Below are positions 29,946 to 39,817 of a DNA stretch of 64,000 nucleotides, piece after piece. The notes beneath the pieces were generated by a model that worked only from the letters and a program-made list of their open reading frames with translations, did no database searches and was not told the origin of the DNA. The first letter of the stretch is position 1, and every line of letters starts with the position of its first letter. The position numbers were made by a program, and so were the translations under genes. The stretch is taken from the NCBI RefSeq assembly GCF_025995175.1, contig NZ_BAPV01000005.1:62001-126000 (forward strand). The letters are read 5' to 3'. This stretch comes from Asaia krungthepensis NRIC 0535 (lineage in GTDB: Bacteria > Pseudomonadota > Alphaproteobacteria > Acetobacterales > Acetobacteraceae).

Positions 29946-31022
29946 ATGTTTCTGAAGAAAACGACCCTCGCCCTGCTGTCGATGACCACGTTGAGCTGCA
30001 TTGCCATGGCCCGCGCCGAAACGCCGGGCACGACCTCCGTGCAGTTGGAGATGGTCCCGCGCTACACGCTCACCTGGCCTGCATCGCTCGGTACTGTCGA
30101 TATTTTTGCCTCGCTGACACCCGATGCTTCCGCAATGAAACCGGTACAGCACCATGTGACAGCCCAGACTGCTCAGGTCACCGCCCCTTTCCAAGGAACG
30201 CATCGCGTCTATTTCTTCATCAAACCGGTTTCTGGCAAAGGCGGAGAATGGATAGCGAACCGCGTTCTTCCGCTCGAGGGCGTGGCGAATTTCCGCGATA
30301 TGGGCGGCTATGAGACAGCCGATCATCATCATGTCCGCTGGGGAGAATTCTACCGTTCTGCAGCGCCGAGCGGCCTTACACCGGCGGATTACGCTTTCGT
30401 CGATACGCTCGGCATCAAGAGCGTGACCGATCTGCGCACCCAGGCCGAACAACAGAAACAGCCGACCCATTGGCAGGGGGCGTCTCCTGCTTTCTTTCCC
30501 TCGGACAAACCGACCCTGCCCGCTGACATGACCGACCGCTCAAAGCTCGCGACGCTTGATGAGCCCCGCGCGAAGGCGCTGATGGAGAGCTTCTATACAA
30601 AGATGCCCTCGCTCTACGCACCCGAGCTCAAAGGGATCTTCGCCCGTCTTCTGGCGCATCAGACGCCCACACTAACCCATTGCACTGCTGGCAAGGATCG
30701 CACCGGTTTCGCCTCGGCGCTAATCCTTTACGCGCTGGGCGTGCCGGAGGAGACGATCCTCCGTGATTACGCCATGAGCGGTGATCTGCTGCGGGCCCAT
30801 CTGACGCCAAGCTTCAGGGCGGCCATGGCCGATCATCAGAATGGAGGCGCTATGGCCGCCTCGCCCTCCATGCGCGCGATGCTGAATTCCGACCCCGATT
30901 ATCTCAAGGCGGCGTTCGCTTCGATCAGGCAGCATTACGGATCGATCGACGCCTATATGGCTCAGGAAATTGGCGTAGGCCCGCAGGAAGTGGCCACGTT
31001 GCGCCGTCTCTATCTCGATTGA
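29946..31022 (+). CDS. Secreted tyrosine-protein phosphatase
   Basis: 358 residues. Signal peptide about 1-25 (MFLKKTTLALLSMTTL, then AMARAE). Residues 25-110 form an immunoglobulin-like beta region. The phosphatase domain follows with the entry block GVANFRDMGGYET and the catalytic loop HCTAGKDRTG, whose Cys and Arg are the nucleophile and phosphate-binding residue. This architecture matches Y_phosphatase3-type enzymes, which dephosphorylate phosphotyrosine or phosphoinositides. A phosphoinositide or inositol-phosphate substrate would suit the inositol locus nearby, but there is no direct evidence. Confidence 0.9.
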   Translation: MFLKKTTLALLSMTTLSCIAMARAETPGTTSVQLEMVPRYTLTWPASLGTVDIFASLTPDASAMKPVQHHVTAQTAQVTAPFQGTHRVYFFIKPVSGKGGEWIANRVLPLEGVANFRDMGGYETADHHHVRWGEFYRSAAPSGLTPADYAFVDTLGIKSVTDLRTQAEQQKQPTHWQGASPAFFPSDKPTLPADMTDRSKLATLDEPRAKALMESFYTKMPSLYAPELKGIFARLLAHQTPTLTHCTAGKDRTGFASALILYALGVPEETILRDYAMSGDLLRAHLTPSFRAAMADHQNGGAMAASPSMRAMLNSDPDYLKAAFASIRQHYGSIDAYMAQEIGVGPQEVATLRRLYLD

Positions 31023-31134
31023 GCGTTCCGCGCCGCGTCATGCCATGACCATGGAGCAGCGCCGGTTTGCATCATGTTCCCGACCCGCTTGTCAGGCAGG
31101 CGCCACTGCATGGCAGGGCGCAAGGCATGAAAAA

Positions 31135-31160
31135 GGGGAGAGCCAGAAACGGCTCTCCCC
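31135..31160. terminator. Terminator between the phosphatase and catalase genes
   Basis: GGGGAGAGCC (31135-31144) pairs perfectly with GGCTCTCCCC (31151-31160) around a 6-nt loop. The A-run before it becomes the U-tract of the minus strand, so it mainly ends the catalase transcript. Confidence 0.88.
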
Positions 31161-31189
31161 TCCTGCGCACCTCATTTCGGTGGCGTGGC

Positions 31190-32650
31190 TCAGCCCTTCT
31201 GGGCAAGCACCGCATCGCGGATGCGCTGACCGATTTTTTCGTCCACCTTGCTCCAGTAGTCGAAGACGCGCGACAGAACCGGCTCTTCCACACCGCCAGA
31301 GATATGACCTGCAGCATTCTGGACCAGACGCTCACGGGCCGCGTCGTCCATAACCTTGTTCACCAAGGCATTGGCCTGGCTGAAATCGTCATCATCGGGG
31401 CGCAGCGTATAAGCTGCACGCACGAACTCACCATCGGCCGCCCAGACCGCATTTTCGGGGAAACGTTCGGCGTCCGCCACCGGACCACCCTTTGAGTTGG
31501 GCACATAGACCGGATCGGACGCGTTATGTGAGCGCATGGTCCCGCCCTTGGAGTAGGAATGAACCGGGCATTTCGGCGCGTTCACCGGGATCTGCTTGTA
31601 GTTCACCCCGAGGCGCGCACGATGTGCATCGGCATAGGCGAAAGAGCGAGCCAGGAGCATCTTGTCCGGAGACAGACCCGTGCCGGGAACATGGTTGTTC
31701 GGCTCGAAAGCCACCTGCTCGATCTGCGCGAAGAAATCCGTCGGGTTACGGTCCAGAGTGAGCTTGCCCACTTCGATAAGCGGGTATTCGCCCTGAGGCC
31801 AAACCTTGGTCAGGTCGAAGGGATTGATATGATAGGTCTTGGCATCTTCATAGGGCATGATCTGCATCTTGAGCGTCCAGCTCGGGTTTTCACCGCGCTT
31901 GATTGCCTCGTACAGATCGCGACGGTGATAATCCGCATCGCTGCCAGCCAGCTTGTCAGCCTGATCCTGCGTCAGGCATTTGATGCCCTGATCGGTCTTG
32001 AAGTGATACTTGACCCAGAAGCGCTCACCCGCCTCATTGACCCAGAGATAGGTATGGCTTGAGAACCCGTCCATGTGACGCCAGCTCGCGGGAATACCGC
32101 GATCGCCCATGAGCCAGGTGACCTGATGGGCGGATTCCGGGCTGAGCGTCCAGAAATCCCACTGCATGTCGTTGTCGCGCAGACCGTTATCGGCTCGGCG
32201 CTTCTGCGAATGGATGAAGTGCTGGAATTTCATCGGGTCGCGCACGAAGAAGACGGGCGTGTTATTACCCACCATGTCGAAATTGCCTTCCTCGGTATAG
32301 AACTTCACCGAGAAGCCACGCGGGTCGCGCCATGTGTCCGGACTGCCCGACTCACCTGCCACCGTGGAGAAACGAACGACCGTTTCGGTCTTCTGACCCT
32401 TCTGCAGGAATTTCGCCTTGGTATAGGCGCTGACGTCATGAGTGACCTCGAAATGACCGAACGCGCCACCGCCCTTCGCGTGAGGCTGACGATCAGGGAT
32501 CATCTCACGATTGAAGGTCGCCATCTGCTCGATCAGGTAGTGATCATGCAGAAGGATCGGGCCGTCTGCCCCGACGCTGAGCGAGTAATCGGTACTGGCG
32601 ACGGGTGCGCCAGAATCGGTGGTGGCGGTCTTGATCTGATCGTCAGACAT
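31190..32650 (-). CDS. katA: Catalase (monofunctional haem catalase)
   Basis: Converts hydrogen peroxide to water and oxygen. 486 residues, small-subunit clade length. Active-site His is in [16 protein letters not shown]; the active-site Asn region is [15 protein letters not shown]. The proximal haem Tyr is in [17 protein letters not shown] 32650 has GGAGA ahead and matches the family N-terminus; the longer frame has no support. Monocistronic and convergent with the phosphatase gene. Confidence 0.97.
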   Translation of the reverse strand: MSDDQIKTATTDSGAPVASTDYSLSVGADGPILLHDHYLIEQMATFNREMIPDRQPHAKGGGAFGHFEVTHDVSAYTKAKFLQKGQKTETVVRFSTVAGESGSPDTWRDPRGFSVKFYTEEGNFDMVGNNTPVFFVRDPMKFQHFIHSQKRRADNGLRDNDMQWDFWTLSPESAHQVTWLMGDRGIPASWRHMDGFSSHTYLWVNEAGERFWVKYHFKTDQGIKCLTQDQADKLAGSDADYHRRDLYEAIKRGENPSWTLKMQIMPYEDAKTYHINPFDLTKVWPQGEYPLIEVGKLTLDRNPTDFFAQIEQVAFEPNNHVPGTGLSPDKMLLARSFAYADAHRARLGVNYKQIPVNAPKCPVHSYSKGGTMRSHNASDPVYVPNSKGGPVADAERFPENAVWAADGEFVRAAYTLRPDDDDFSQANALVNKVMDDAARERLVQNAAGHISGGVEEPVLSRVFDYWSKVDEKIGQRIRDAVLAQKG

Positions 32651-32938
32651 CGGCGTTCTCCGGTGATGGATACATGCAGCTATAAGAAGCCTGCGCGTAT
32701 CAGGTTCCGAAGCTCGTTTATCGGGAATATTTATGAACGAAGTCCTGACAGGGAGCACCAGTCACTGCATTAAGTCAGTTGATAATGGTTATTACTATCA
32801 TCTGTTGTCGCGCTGCGTTTCGTTGCCCCCTGTCAACGCTGGGCTTTACTTGCAGTTGCGGGTTTTTGCGCAGGTGTCAGGCGGCGATTCTTCCGGAATC
32901 AGCACTCGAGGCTGGCCATAAGGCAATCATCTCTAAGG

Positions 32939-33790
32939 TCAGGGGTCGATCTCGTCCAGTTCGAAGCTTGCGGCAAAACGCTGGAGTGCCCTCTCGCTGC
33001 TGCCATCTGCCGCCCAGGATTCCAGACCGATCACTCCACGATAATCGAGGCGCTGCAGCGCACGCGCTACGGCCCTGTAATTGATTTCGCCTGTCCCCGG
33101 TTCGCAACGGCCCGGAACATCGGCTACCTGGATCTCGCCGATAAAGGGCAGGGCCTTCTCGATCAGGGCAATCAGGTTCCCCTCGCCAATCTGGGCGTGA
33201 TACAGGTCGAGCATCAGGCGGAGCGCGGGATGATCGACGCTCTGAACCAGAGAGAGGCAGTCCTCCGCGCGCCCGAACGGTACCCCGGGATGATCGACCT
33301 GCGCATTGAGGTTCTCGAGAACGAACATGACATCATGCTTCGCTCCCAGATCCGCGAGGCGGCATAACGTGTCGCGCGCAGTCATCCACATGGCCCCTGT
33401 GGCGGGCCCCATGCAGGGCAGGACGGGCAATCCATCAGGACCCAGCCCCGTACCGTGCAGATTGAGCCTTGGAACCCCCAGTTCCTTCGCAGCATGGATG
33501 GATTGCATGGCGGTTCGCACCATTTCCGAGGCACCGTCACGATCGGCCAGTGTACCGCGTACATAACCGGTCATTGAGGAGAACATGGCCCCTGTCGCGG
33601 CAAGTCGTTTCAGATCGTGCCGGGTCCAGTCCCAGATCTCGACCATGAATCCTTCCCGGGCGATGTGCCTCACGCGCTCTATGAAGGGCAGGTCGAGAAA
33701 CTGCATCTCGGCACATACCGCGAGAGCGAAATAGCGCTCCGTGCTGTGCACAAATGAAGGAACAGGATCGAGGCGGGTGTTAGACGACAT
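32939..33790 (-). CDS. Hydroxypyruvate isomerase family protein (Hyi-like TIM barrel)
   Basis: 283 residues, xylose-isomerase-like fold. Diagnostic blocks: MFVLENLNAQVDHPG, LMLDLYHAQIGEGNL and GEIQVADVPGRCEPGTGEI, which carry the Glu, Asp, His and Glu metal/catalytic residues of Hyi and related 2-oxo-tetronate isomerases. Last gene of the inositol region, 28 bp after the tautomerase gene. It may isomerise tartronate semialdehyde/hydroxypyruvate or another keto-sugar acid released from inositol relatives (inference). Confidence 0.85.
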   Translation of the reverse strand: MSSNTRLDPVPSFVHSTERYFALAVCAEMQFLDLPFIERVRHIAREGFMVEIWDWTRHDLKRLAATGAMFSSMTGYVRGTLADRDGASEMVRTAMQSIHAAKELGVPRLNLHGTGLGPDGLPVLPCMGPATGAMWMTARDTLCRLADLGAKHDVMFVLENLNAQVDHPGVPFGRAEDCLSLVQSVDHPALRLMLDLYHAQIGEGNLIALIEKALPFIGEIQVADVPGRCEPGTGEINYRAVARALQRLDYRGVIGLESWAADGSSERALQRFAASFELDEIDP

Positions 33791-33818
33791 AGGGACTATG
33801 TTTCCTGCTGGAGAACTC

Positions 33819-34208
33819 TCACAGCTCGCCCGTCAGAAACTGAGCGCGTCCATGGCCGAACGACCAGTGCGCATCGTTATTCTCGACAACCGAGACCATG
33901 ACGTCAGAAGGCTCCATAGCACAGCTTGCCTGCAGACGATCGGTCAAATTCCTGTAGAATTCGGCGTTCTTCTGATCGCCACGTGGGCGTGTGAACATCT
34001 GCAGAAGTAATACTTTCTCGGTTCTCGGTATATCCAGCCCGGTATCCTCGACAATCAGATGGGTCTTTTTGTGCTCCGAGACGATCTGATAGCGATCCCC
34101 TCGGGGGACCTCGAAGGTTTCTAGCATGGCTTCATGCGCTGCATCGAGCATGGCCTTGATATCGCTCTCGTTGCGCCCTTCGACGACATGGAAATGCAGA
34201 AGTGGCAT
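33819..34208 (-). CDS. Tautomerase family protein
   Basis: 129 residues of the Tautomerase_2 type. Pro2, directly after the initiator Met, would be the catalytic base once Met is removed (MPLLHFHVVEGR). HLIVEDTG and a C-terminal segment VSVVENNDAHWSFGHG are family features. It sits between the Gfo/Idh/MocA dehydrogenase and the Hyi-like gene, suggesting keto-enol interconversion of an intermediate from the dehydrogenase. Confidence 0.85.
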   Translation of the reverse strand: MPLLHFHVVEGRNESDIKAMLDAAHEAMLETFEVPRGDRYQIVSEHKKTHLIVEDTGLDIPRTEKVLLLQMFTRPRGDQKNAEFYRNLTDRLQASCAMEPSDVMVSVVENNDAHWSFGHGRAQFLTGEL

Positions 34209-34267
34209 TGTGTTTCCCTGTTTTCAGAATTCATGCCCCCGTGCCGTGCACGGGGGTGAGGCGTCGC

Positions 34268-35389
34268 TCAGAGCGTGAGCCAGCTACGGTCCTTATGGGA
34301 CATCACGGCCGCATCGATCAGGCGCTGCACCTCCCAGGCTTCCCGGAAATCCGGGCTTGCCGCGCGGTTCTGATCGATGGCGCGGATGAACTCTGCCATT
34401 TCGATCGTCTTGAGATCGTTGAAGCCCAGATGATGGCCACCCGCGACACAGAAGGCGCCGTAGGGCGCATGCTGCGGACCGGACTCGATGACCCGGAACC
34501 CGTTGCTGCGGGAGTTCTCGCCAACCTTGTAGTAGTGCAGCTCGTTCATGCGCTCCTGACTGAAGGCGAGCGTTCCCTTGCTACCGGAAATCTGGAAGGC
34601 GAGTTGCATGTTGCGTCCTGTCGCCAGCCAGTTGGCCTGCAGCGTTCCCGAGCACCCGCGCTCGAACGACACGATCATGCGGGCAATGTCATCCACCCCC
34701 ACCTCCTTGCGCTCGGCAGCCCCCTGCCTCACCGGTCGCGTCTTGAAGGGCGTGTCGAGCTGGGCGAAAACCTGCGAAACCGGTCCGAGCAGAAAGCGTG
34801 CGATGGCGATGATATGGCTGCCCACATCGGCTATCGCCCCCTGCCCGCCCGCCGGGTCACAGCGCCATGACCAGGGCGTTTCAGGATCGGCCATGAAACC
34901 CTCGGCATGGATCCCATTGAAATCGGTGATTTCGCCCAGTTCCCCCGAAGCAATCATCTCGCGCGCATATTTGAGCAGAGGGTTCTTGAGGTAATTGAAC
35001 CCGCTGGCGGTCCGCACCCCCGCCTTCTCGGCAGCAAGCATCATGTCCTGTGCATCGGCGGCGCTGACCGCCAGCGGCTTTTCACAATGCACATGCTTGC
35101 CTGCGGCGATGGCGGCAAGCGCCATTTCCTTATGGAACAGGGTCGGAGTGGTGATCGAGACGATATCGATCTCTGGGTCCGCAACCAGATCCCGCCATTC
35201 CGTCATGGCTTTCTGGAAGCCGAACTGGTTCCTGAACTGCTCGGCCCGGGCACCGTCGATATCGGCCACCGCATGCAGAACGGGTCTGGAAATATCATCG
35301 AAGACACTGCCGGCGGCCTGATAGGACAAGGCATGTGCCTTGCCCATGAAACCGGTGCCGATCAGACCGACGCGAAGAGATTTGCGCAT
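34268..35389 (-). CDS. Gfo/Idh/MocA family oxidoreductase (second inositol- or sugar-dehydrogenase)
   Basis: NAD(P)-dependent dehydrogenase, 373 residues from ATG 35389 (AGGAG upstream). Rossmann motif GLIGTGFMG at the N-terminus, catalytic Lys in CEKPLAVS, and DVGSHIIAIARFLLG with the substrate-side Asp and His. It resembles the broad group that includes scyllo-inositol and D-chiro-inositol dehydrogenases. Placed 16 bp after the sugar-porter gene, so it likely oxidises what that transporter brings in. Confidence 0.86.
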   Translation of the reverse strand: MRKSLRVGLIGTGFMGKAHALSYQAAGSVFDDISRPVLHAVADIDGARAEQFRNQFGFQKAMTEWRDLVADPEIDIVSITTPTLFHKEMALAAIAAGKHVHCEKPLAVSAADAQDMMLAAEKAGVRTASGFNYLKNPLLKYAREMIASGELGEITDFNGIHAEGFMADPETPWSWRCDPAGGQGAIADVGSHIIAIARFLLGPVSQVFAQLDTPFKTRPVRQGAAERKEVGVDDIARMIVSFERGCSGTLQANWLATGRNMQLAFQISGSKGTLAFSQERMNELHYYKVGENSRSNGFRVIESGPQHAPYGAFCVAGGHHLGFNDLKTIEMAEFIRAIDQNRAASPDFREAWEVQRLIDAAVMSHKDRSWLTL

Positions 35390-35405
35390 GATCCTGTTCT
35401 CCTGC

Positions 35406-36872
35406 TCAGACGTGACGGGTGGAATTGCGGGCAACCGAGGAGGATGCCGCAGAGAGCGTGCGATGATTGATCATCGTGTCCTCGATCTTTTCCAGCGCAA
35501 CGCCCTTGGTTTCGGGCACGAACTTCATCACGAACCACAGGGCGAACAAGCCAAGGATTGCGAACAGCCACATCGAGAAGGCGCCATGAAACTGCTCGGA
35601 GAGATATTTATTCTCGCTCAGCATCGGGAAGAACTGGCTGACCACGAAATTCATGCCCCATTGCGATGTCACGGCCAGGCTGATGCCGACGGCCCGGAAA
35701 CGATTGGGGAAGATCTCGGAAATCAGGATCCAGCATACAGGGCCCCAGGAAAGGCCGAACATGAGCATGAAGACGAGCATGCCCGAGAGCGCCATGAGCC
35801 CGGTGGACTGGGTGTAAAGCCCCCAGGACACCACAAGCAGACCGAGCACCATGCCAATCGAGCCCCAGAGCATGAGCGGCTTGCGGCCATGACGATCGAC
35901 AATCCAGGCACCGATAATGCAGCCGGCCAGCAGGGCGAAACCGATCCAGATCGTCTGGAACAGAGCGGCCTGAAGACTGCCGCTGGTCGATTTCAGCACC
36001 ATCGGGGCGTAGTACATCATGACGTTGATGCCCGTGACCTGCTGCAGCGCAGCAATGCTGGCACCCACGAAAATGATCCAGCGTGCACGCGCATCGCCCA
36101 GAACCTTGGTAAAGCCAAGCGAGGATTGCGCGACGGCACCCAGGGACTGCTTGATTTCGGCGTGGAGGTTACGGGCGTGATGCTCGTTGGAGATACGGGT
36201 GAGCGTCTTCAGTGCCTCGTCATGCCGTCCCTTGAGCACATGCCAGCGCGGTGACTCCGGAATGAAGAAGATCGTGGCGCAGAACAGAATACAGGGCACG
36301 ATTTCCGAGCCGAACATCCAGCGCCACCCCATATCGAGCAGCCATTCCGGCGTGGCAGAGCGCGCGATCAGGTAATTGACGATGAACACCACGACCTGAC
36401 CGAACACGATCGCGAACTGCTCCATGCTGAGCGCACGGCCACGCATGTCCTTGGGCGAAACCTCGGACATGTACATGGGGGAAACCGCCGAGGCGACGCC
36501 GACGGCGATACCGCCCAGCATGCGATAGACCACGAACCATGTGAAATCGGTCGCGAGCGCCGTTCCCACGGATTGCAGGCTGAACAGAAGGGCGCAGATG
36601 AAAAGGGTCATGCGCCGACCCAGACGATCGGCCATGGTGCCCGAGATCATCGCACCGACCATGCAGCCGATGACAACGTTGGACACCGCCCAGCCAGTCT
36701 GTGCGGGAGAGAGGTGAAAATATTCCTGCAGGGGGGAAATCGCCCCCGAGATCACCGAGGTATCGTAACCGAAAAGGATACCGCCCAGGGCAGCGATGGC
36801 GCAGATACGCAGCACATAGCCCACATCATGGCGCTCCGAAGACACCATGACCACGTCTTTTACTCTTCTCAT
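35406..36872 (-). CDS. MFS sugar porter, probable myo-inositol transporter
   Basis: 488 residues, 12 helices, sugar:H+ symporter family. Signatures: GYDTSVISGAI in helix 1, DRLGRRMT after helix 2, RMLGGIAVGVASAVSPMYMSE, PESPRW at the end of the first half, QQVTGINVMMYYAP in helix 7, and PETKG near the C-terminus. Bacterial inositol carriers (IolT type) belong to this family, and the position directly after iolG supports that substrate. ATG 36872 has GGAG upstream. The 173-bp spacer to iolG and a half-matching operator suggest its own promoter. Confidence 0.88.
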   Translation of the reverse strand: MRRVKDVVMVSSERHDVGYVLRICAIAALGGILFGYDTSVISGAISPLQEYFHLSPAQTGWAVSNVVIGCMVGAMISGTMADRLGRRMTLFICALLFSLQSVGTALATDFTWFVVYRMLGGIAVGVASAVSPMYMSEVSPKDMRGRALSMEQFAIVFGQVVVFIVNYLIARSATPEWLLDMGWRWMFGSEIVPCILFCATIFFIPESPRWHVLKGRHDEALKTLTRISNEHHARNLHAEIKQSLGAVAQSSLGFTKVLGDARARWIIFVGASIAALQQVTGINVMMYYAPMVLKSTSGSLQAALFQTIWIGFALLAGCIIGAWIVDRHGRKPLMLWGSIGMVLGLLVVSWGLYTQSTGLMALSGMLVFMLMFGLSWGPVCWILISEIFPNRFRAVGISLAVTSQWGMNFVVSQFFPMLSENKYLSEQFHGAFSMWLFAILGLFALWFVMKFVPETKGVALEKIEDTMINHRTLSAASSSVARNSTRHV

Positions 36873-36908
36873 CGAAGATTCTCCTTCCCCGGCGCTTCAT
36901 CGCCGGGC

Positions 36909-36922
36909 GGGATATTCATTGA
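36909..36922. promoter_or_regulatory. Degenerate IolR-type site upstream of the transporter gene
   Basis: GGGATATTCATTGA matches the operator GGAATATTCATTCC of the regulator promoter at 11 of 14 positions. It lies 37 bp before the transporter start. Weak, but well placed for repression of a second transcript. Confidence 0.35.
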
Positions 36923-37045
36923 ACGGGGTGAGATGAGCCCTTGCCGGATCCTGTGCGCCCTGTGCTGCAAGCGGGCCGCTCCCTGTATGACGCGGCAGAT
37001 CCGTTCGGCTCGATTTCGGGTCTGACTCTCCTTTTTCCGGAAAGG

Positions 37046-38059
37046 TCAGACCGTGTAGAGGGCCGGACGGGCCGACATTTCGATCGGCTCGATCCGACCG
37101 CTTTCCTGCGCCTTCACGCAGGCATCGGCGGCCACCGAAGCACAATAACCGTCCCATGACGTTGCGCCGTTGAGCTTGCCTGCCTTCACGCCATTGATGA
37201 AATCCTGAAGCTCGACGTCATAGGCTGCGATGAAACGCTCCTTCCAGTCCGTCATGATTTCAGTGGAAAGCGCGGCAGATTTGCGTAATTCGACGGCGGG
37301 CGGCATGGGCAGGCTTGCCTCGCCCAGTTCACCGACCACTGCGCATTTGATGTCATAGCCGTACTGACAGTTCACGAATATTTCGACATCGATACGGATG
37401 CCTTTTTTCGTCTCGAGCAGCACGATCTGCGGATCGCGCATATGCTCCATGGCCATACCGCTGCGCCGTGGGAAAATGACCTGCGCGCTGACATAGTCAT
37501 CGCCCAGCATCCAGCGGAATACATCGAGCTCGTGCACCAGCGTATCGGTGATGCCCATATCGGTCTTGTAATTGGCCCCCACGCGCTGATTGCGATGGGC
37601 AGCATGAATCATCAGCACTTCGCCGATCTCACCCTTGTCGATCAGGGCCTTGAGGGCGCGATACCCTGCATCATAGGGGCGCATGAACCCGACCTGCACA
37701 AGGCGCTTGCCATGGGCGGCCTCGGCCTCGACGATCTTCAGACAATCTGCGGCTGTCGTTGCCAGCGGCTTTTCACAGAAAACATATTTGCCGTGTCTGA
37801 TCGCCTCGAGCACATAGCGCGCATGCGTACCACCCCAGGAGGTGACAATCACCGCCTCGACCTCGGGGAGGGCAATCAGGGACTCCCCATCTTCGGGCAC
37901 TTTCGCACCGGGCGCGTATTGATCGGCCACTTGCCGGGCGCGATCCAGATTCACGTCGGTCACGGCCACGATCTGCGCGCCCGAGAGGGCCTGCATACAG
38001 CGGCGAATATGGTCTTCACCGATGGCACCCGTGCCGATAACACCAATCTTGAGGGTCAT
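37046..38059 (-). CDS. iolG: Inositol 2-dehydrogenase
   Basis: Oxidises myo-inositol to scyllo-inosose with NAD+, the first step of the pathway. 337 residues. [16 protein letters not shown] is the NAD-binding start, catalytic Lys in FCEKPLATT, then [11 protein letters not shown] and [14 protein letters not shown] with the catalytic Asp and His. These blocks match IolG rather than other Gfo/Idh/MocA members. 24 bp after iolB; a hairpin (GGTCTGA at 37019-37025 with TCAGACC at 37046-37052, inner CCTTT/AAAGG) overlaps its stop codon and may attenuate readthrough. Confidence 0.93.
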   Translation of the reverse strand: MTLKIGVIGTGAIGEDHIRRCMQALSGAQIVAVTDVNLDRARQVADQYAPGAKVPEDGESLIALPEVEAVIVTSWGGTHARYVLEAIRHGKYVFCEKPLATTAADCLKIVEAEAAHGKRLVQVGFMRPYDAGYRALKALIDKGEIGEVLMIHAAHRNQRVGANYKTDMGITDTLVHELDVFRWMLGDDYVSAQVIFPRRSGMAMEHMRDPQIVLLETKKGIRIDVEIFVNCQYGYDIKCAVVGELGEASLPMPPAVELRKSAALSTEIMTDWKERFIAAYDVELQDFINGVKAGKLNGATSWDGYCASVAADACVKAQESGRIEPIEMSARPALYTV

Positions 38060-38083
38060 GTCAGCGCACTCCGCTTTTCCGGA

Positions 38084-38884
38084 TCAGTAGGGAAGATGGG
38101 CCTGGTCGGGATCCATGGAGAATTTCCATGCCCGGCGCGGACCCGCCATAACGTTGAGATAATAAAGATCAAACCCGTGTGGCGCGCCGACAGGGTGATA
38201 GCCCTTGGGCACCAGCACCACGTCGCGATCGGCCACGGCCATGGCCTCATCGAGCGACCCTTCCTTGGTGTAGACCCGCTGAAGCGCGAACCCGCTGCCG
38301 CGTTTCAGGCGGTGGTAATAGGTCTCTTCCAGATAGGTCTCGTTCGGAAAATCATCCGTGTCGTGCTTGTGCGGCGGATAGCTGGACCAGTGGCCGCCGG
38401 GCGTAATCACCTCGACCACCAGAAGCGTTTCGGCCTCTGCCGTATCGGGCAGGATATTGCGCACAAAGCGCTGATTCGTACCCGTGCCGCGCGTCAGTTC
38501 CCCTACATCCTCGGGGCGGATCACGCGGGCGGGGTATTTTCCTTTTGCAGGTGAGGCGCAAACGGCAAGTTCCACCGCGGTTTCGGCCTCGACGCGCCAT
38601 TCTGCACCGGAGGGCAGATAGACCGACCAGGGCGCGCCGCTGAAAGGGTCCATGCGCTCGCCCAGAACACCGAAATCCTCTCCGGCGCCGATGATACGCG
38701 CCTTGCCGCTGACAAGCACAAGGCAGACCTCATTCGGCCCGGTACGATCGGATATCCGTTCTCCTGCCTCGAGCGCTCGCACATTGAAACCGATATAGCC
38801 CCAGCCCGCGCTCTCCGGCGTGACGGAGACGGTACATTTCGAGTCATCGCGCTGATGCGAATGAACCAGAAGCTTCGAACTCAT
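38084..38884 (-). CDS. iolB: 5-deoxy-glucuronate isomerase
   Basis: Converts 5-deoxy-D-glucuronate into 2-deoxy-5-keto-D-gluconate. 266 residues, double cupin. The metal motif HKHDTD lies in WSSYPPHKHDTDDFPNETYLEE, and the late block VLVPKGYHPVGAPHGF completes the site. Both are strongly conserved in IolB. Starts within the iolE stop (4-bp overlap) and precedes iolG. Confidence 0.95.
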   Translation of the reverse strand: MSSKLLVHSHQRDDSKCTVSVTPESAGWGYIGFNVRALEAGERISDRTGPNEVCLVLVSGKARIIGAGEDFGVLGERMDPFSGAPWSVYLPSGAEWRVEAETAVELAVCASPAKGKYPARVIRPEDVGELTRGTGTNQRFVRNILPDTAEAETLLVVEVITPGGHWSSYPPHKHDTDDFPNETYLEETYYHRLKRGSGFALQRVYTKEGSLDEAMAVADRDVVLVPKGYHPVGAPHGFDLYYLNVMAGPRRAWKFSMDPDQAHLPY

Positions 38885-39780
38885 GACACGGCCCCTTTGA
38901 TATGGCCGGTCGCAATCAGCGTATCCACCAGATAATTGCGGCCCATACGGGCATAGACGAGCGGATTGGCGAGTTCGGGATCCTGCTCGGCTTCCAGCAC
39001 GATCCAGCCGGCATAATCCGGCAATTCGCGCATCACCCGGGCATAATCGATGCAGCCATCGCCGGGCACGGTGAAAACGCCCGACAAGACGCTGCGCAGG
39101 AAGCTCCAGTCATAAACGTCGGCCTGGGCGCGCTTGAAAGGACGGATATCCTTGCCATGAACATGGCGAATACGCTCACGATAGGAGCGCGCCAGTTCAG
39201 CAGGGTCCGAGCCGCCCCAGAGCGCATGGCCGGTATCGAGCAGCAGCTTCACCGAGGGGCCTGTCAGATCCATGAAACGCGCAATATCCTCACGCGACTG
39301 TACGACCGTGCCCATGTGATGGTGGTAAACGAGGTCGATGCCGTGATCGGCCAGGAAGCCCGCAACCACTGTCATGCGCTTGGCAAATTCAGTCCATTCG
39401 CTGGCCTGAAGATAGGGACGCGCCGATAGCGGTGTGTCGATCTGCCCGTGAATGGCATTCGAGGTTTCGGCGGCGATGCAGACCTTGCATCCCATGCCCT
39501 TGAGCAGTTCGAGACGAGGCTTGAGTGCAGCAATTTCCTCATCCGCACTGCGGGTGAGCAATTCGGTGGACCACCACCCGGAGATGAATTCCATTCCGAA
39601 CGGCTCAAGCGCGGCCTTCATCCCGGACACGGTCCGGGGGAATTTATGCCCCAGCTCCATGCCCTGAATACCGGCCTTCTTAGCCTGGGCAAGGCACATT
39701 TCGAGCGTGGTGGTTGCCCCCACCGACTGCATGTCGTCATTCGACCAGATGATGGGGTTGGCGCCGATCTTGATGGTCAT
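38881..39780 (-). CDS. iolE: myo-Inosose-2 dehydratase
   Basis: Dehydrates scyllo-inosose to 3D-trihydroxycyclohexane-dione. 299 residues, xylose-isomerase-like TIM barrel. Characteristic blocks: IGANPIIWSNDDMQSVG, GMELGHKFPRTVSGM, YHHHMGTVV, LLLDTGHALWGG, VPGDGCIDYA and VLEAEQDPE. ATG 39780 is preceded by AGGAGG; a longer frame exists but is unsupported. 37 bp after iolD, overlapping iolB. Confidence 0.95.
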   Translation of the reverse strand: MTIKIGANPIIWSNDDMQSVGATTTLEMCLAQAKKAGIQGMELGHKFPRTVSGMKAALEPFGMEFISGWWSTELLTRSADEEIAALKPRLELLKGMGCKVCIAAETSNAIHGQIDTPLSARPYLQASEWTEFAKRMTVVAGFLADHGIDLVYHHHMGTVVQSREDIARFMDLTGPSVKLLLDTGHALWGGSDPAELARSYRERIRHVHGKDIRPFKRAQADVYDWSFLRSVLSGVFTVPGDGCIDYARVMRELPDYAGWIVLEAEQDPELANPLVYARMGRNYLVDTLIATGHIKGAVS

Positions 39781-39817
39781 GTCTGCCTCCTGAAACAGGG
39801 GAATTCGCCAGATTGTT

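Noticed and set aside
37442-38554. 370-codon plus-strand frame across iolG and iolB
   Set aside because: Shadow frame opposite two well-identified genes, rich in His/Arg as expected from antisense GC-rich DNA.
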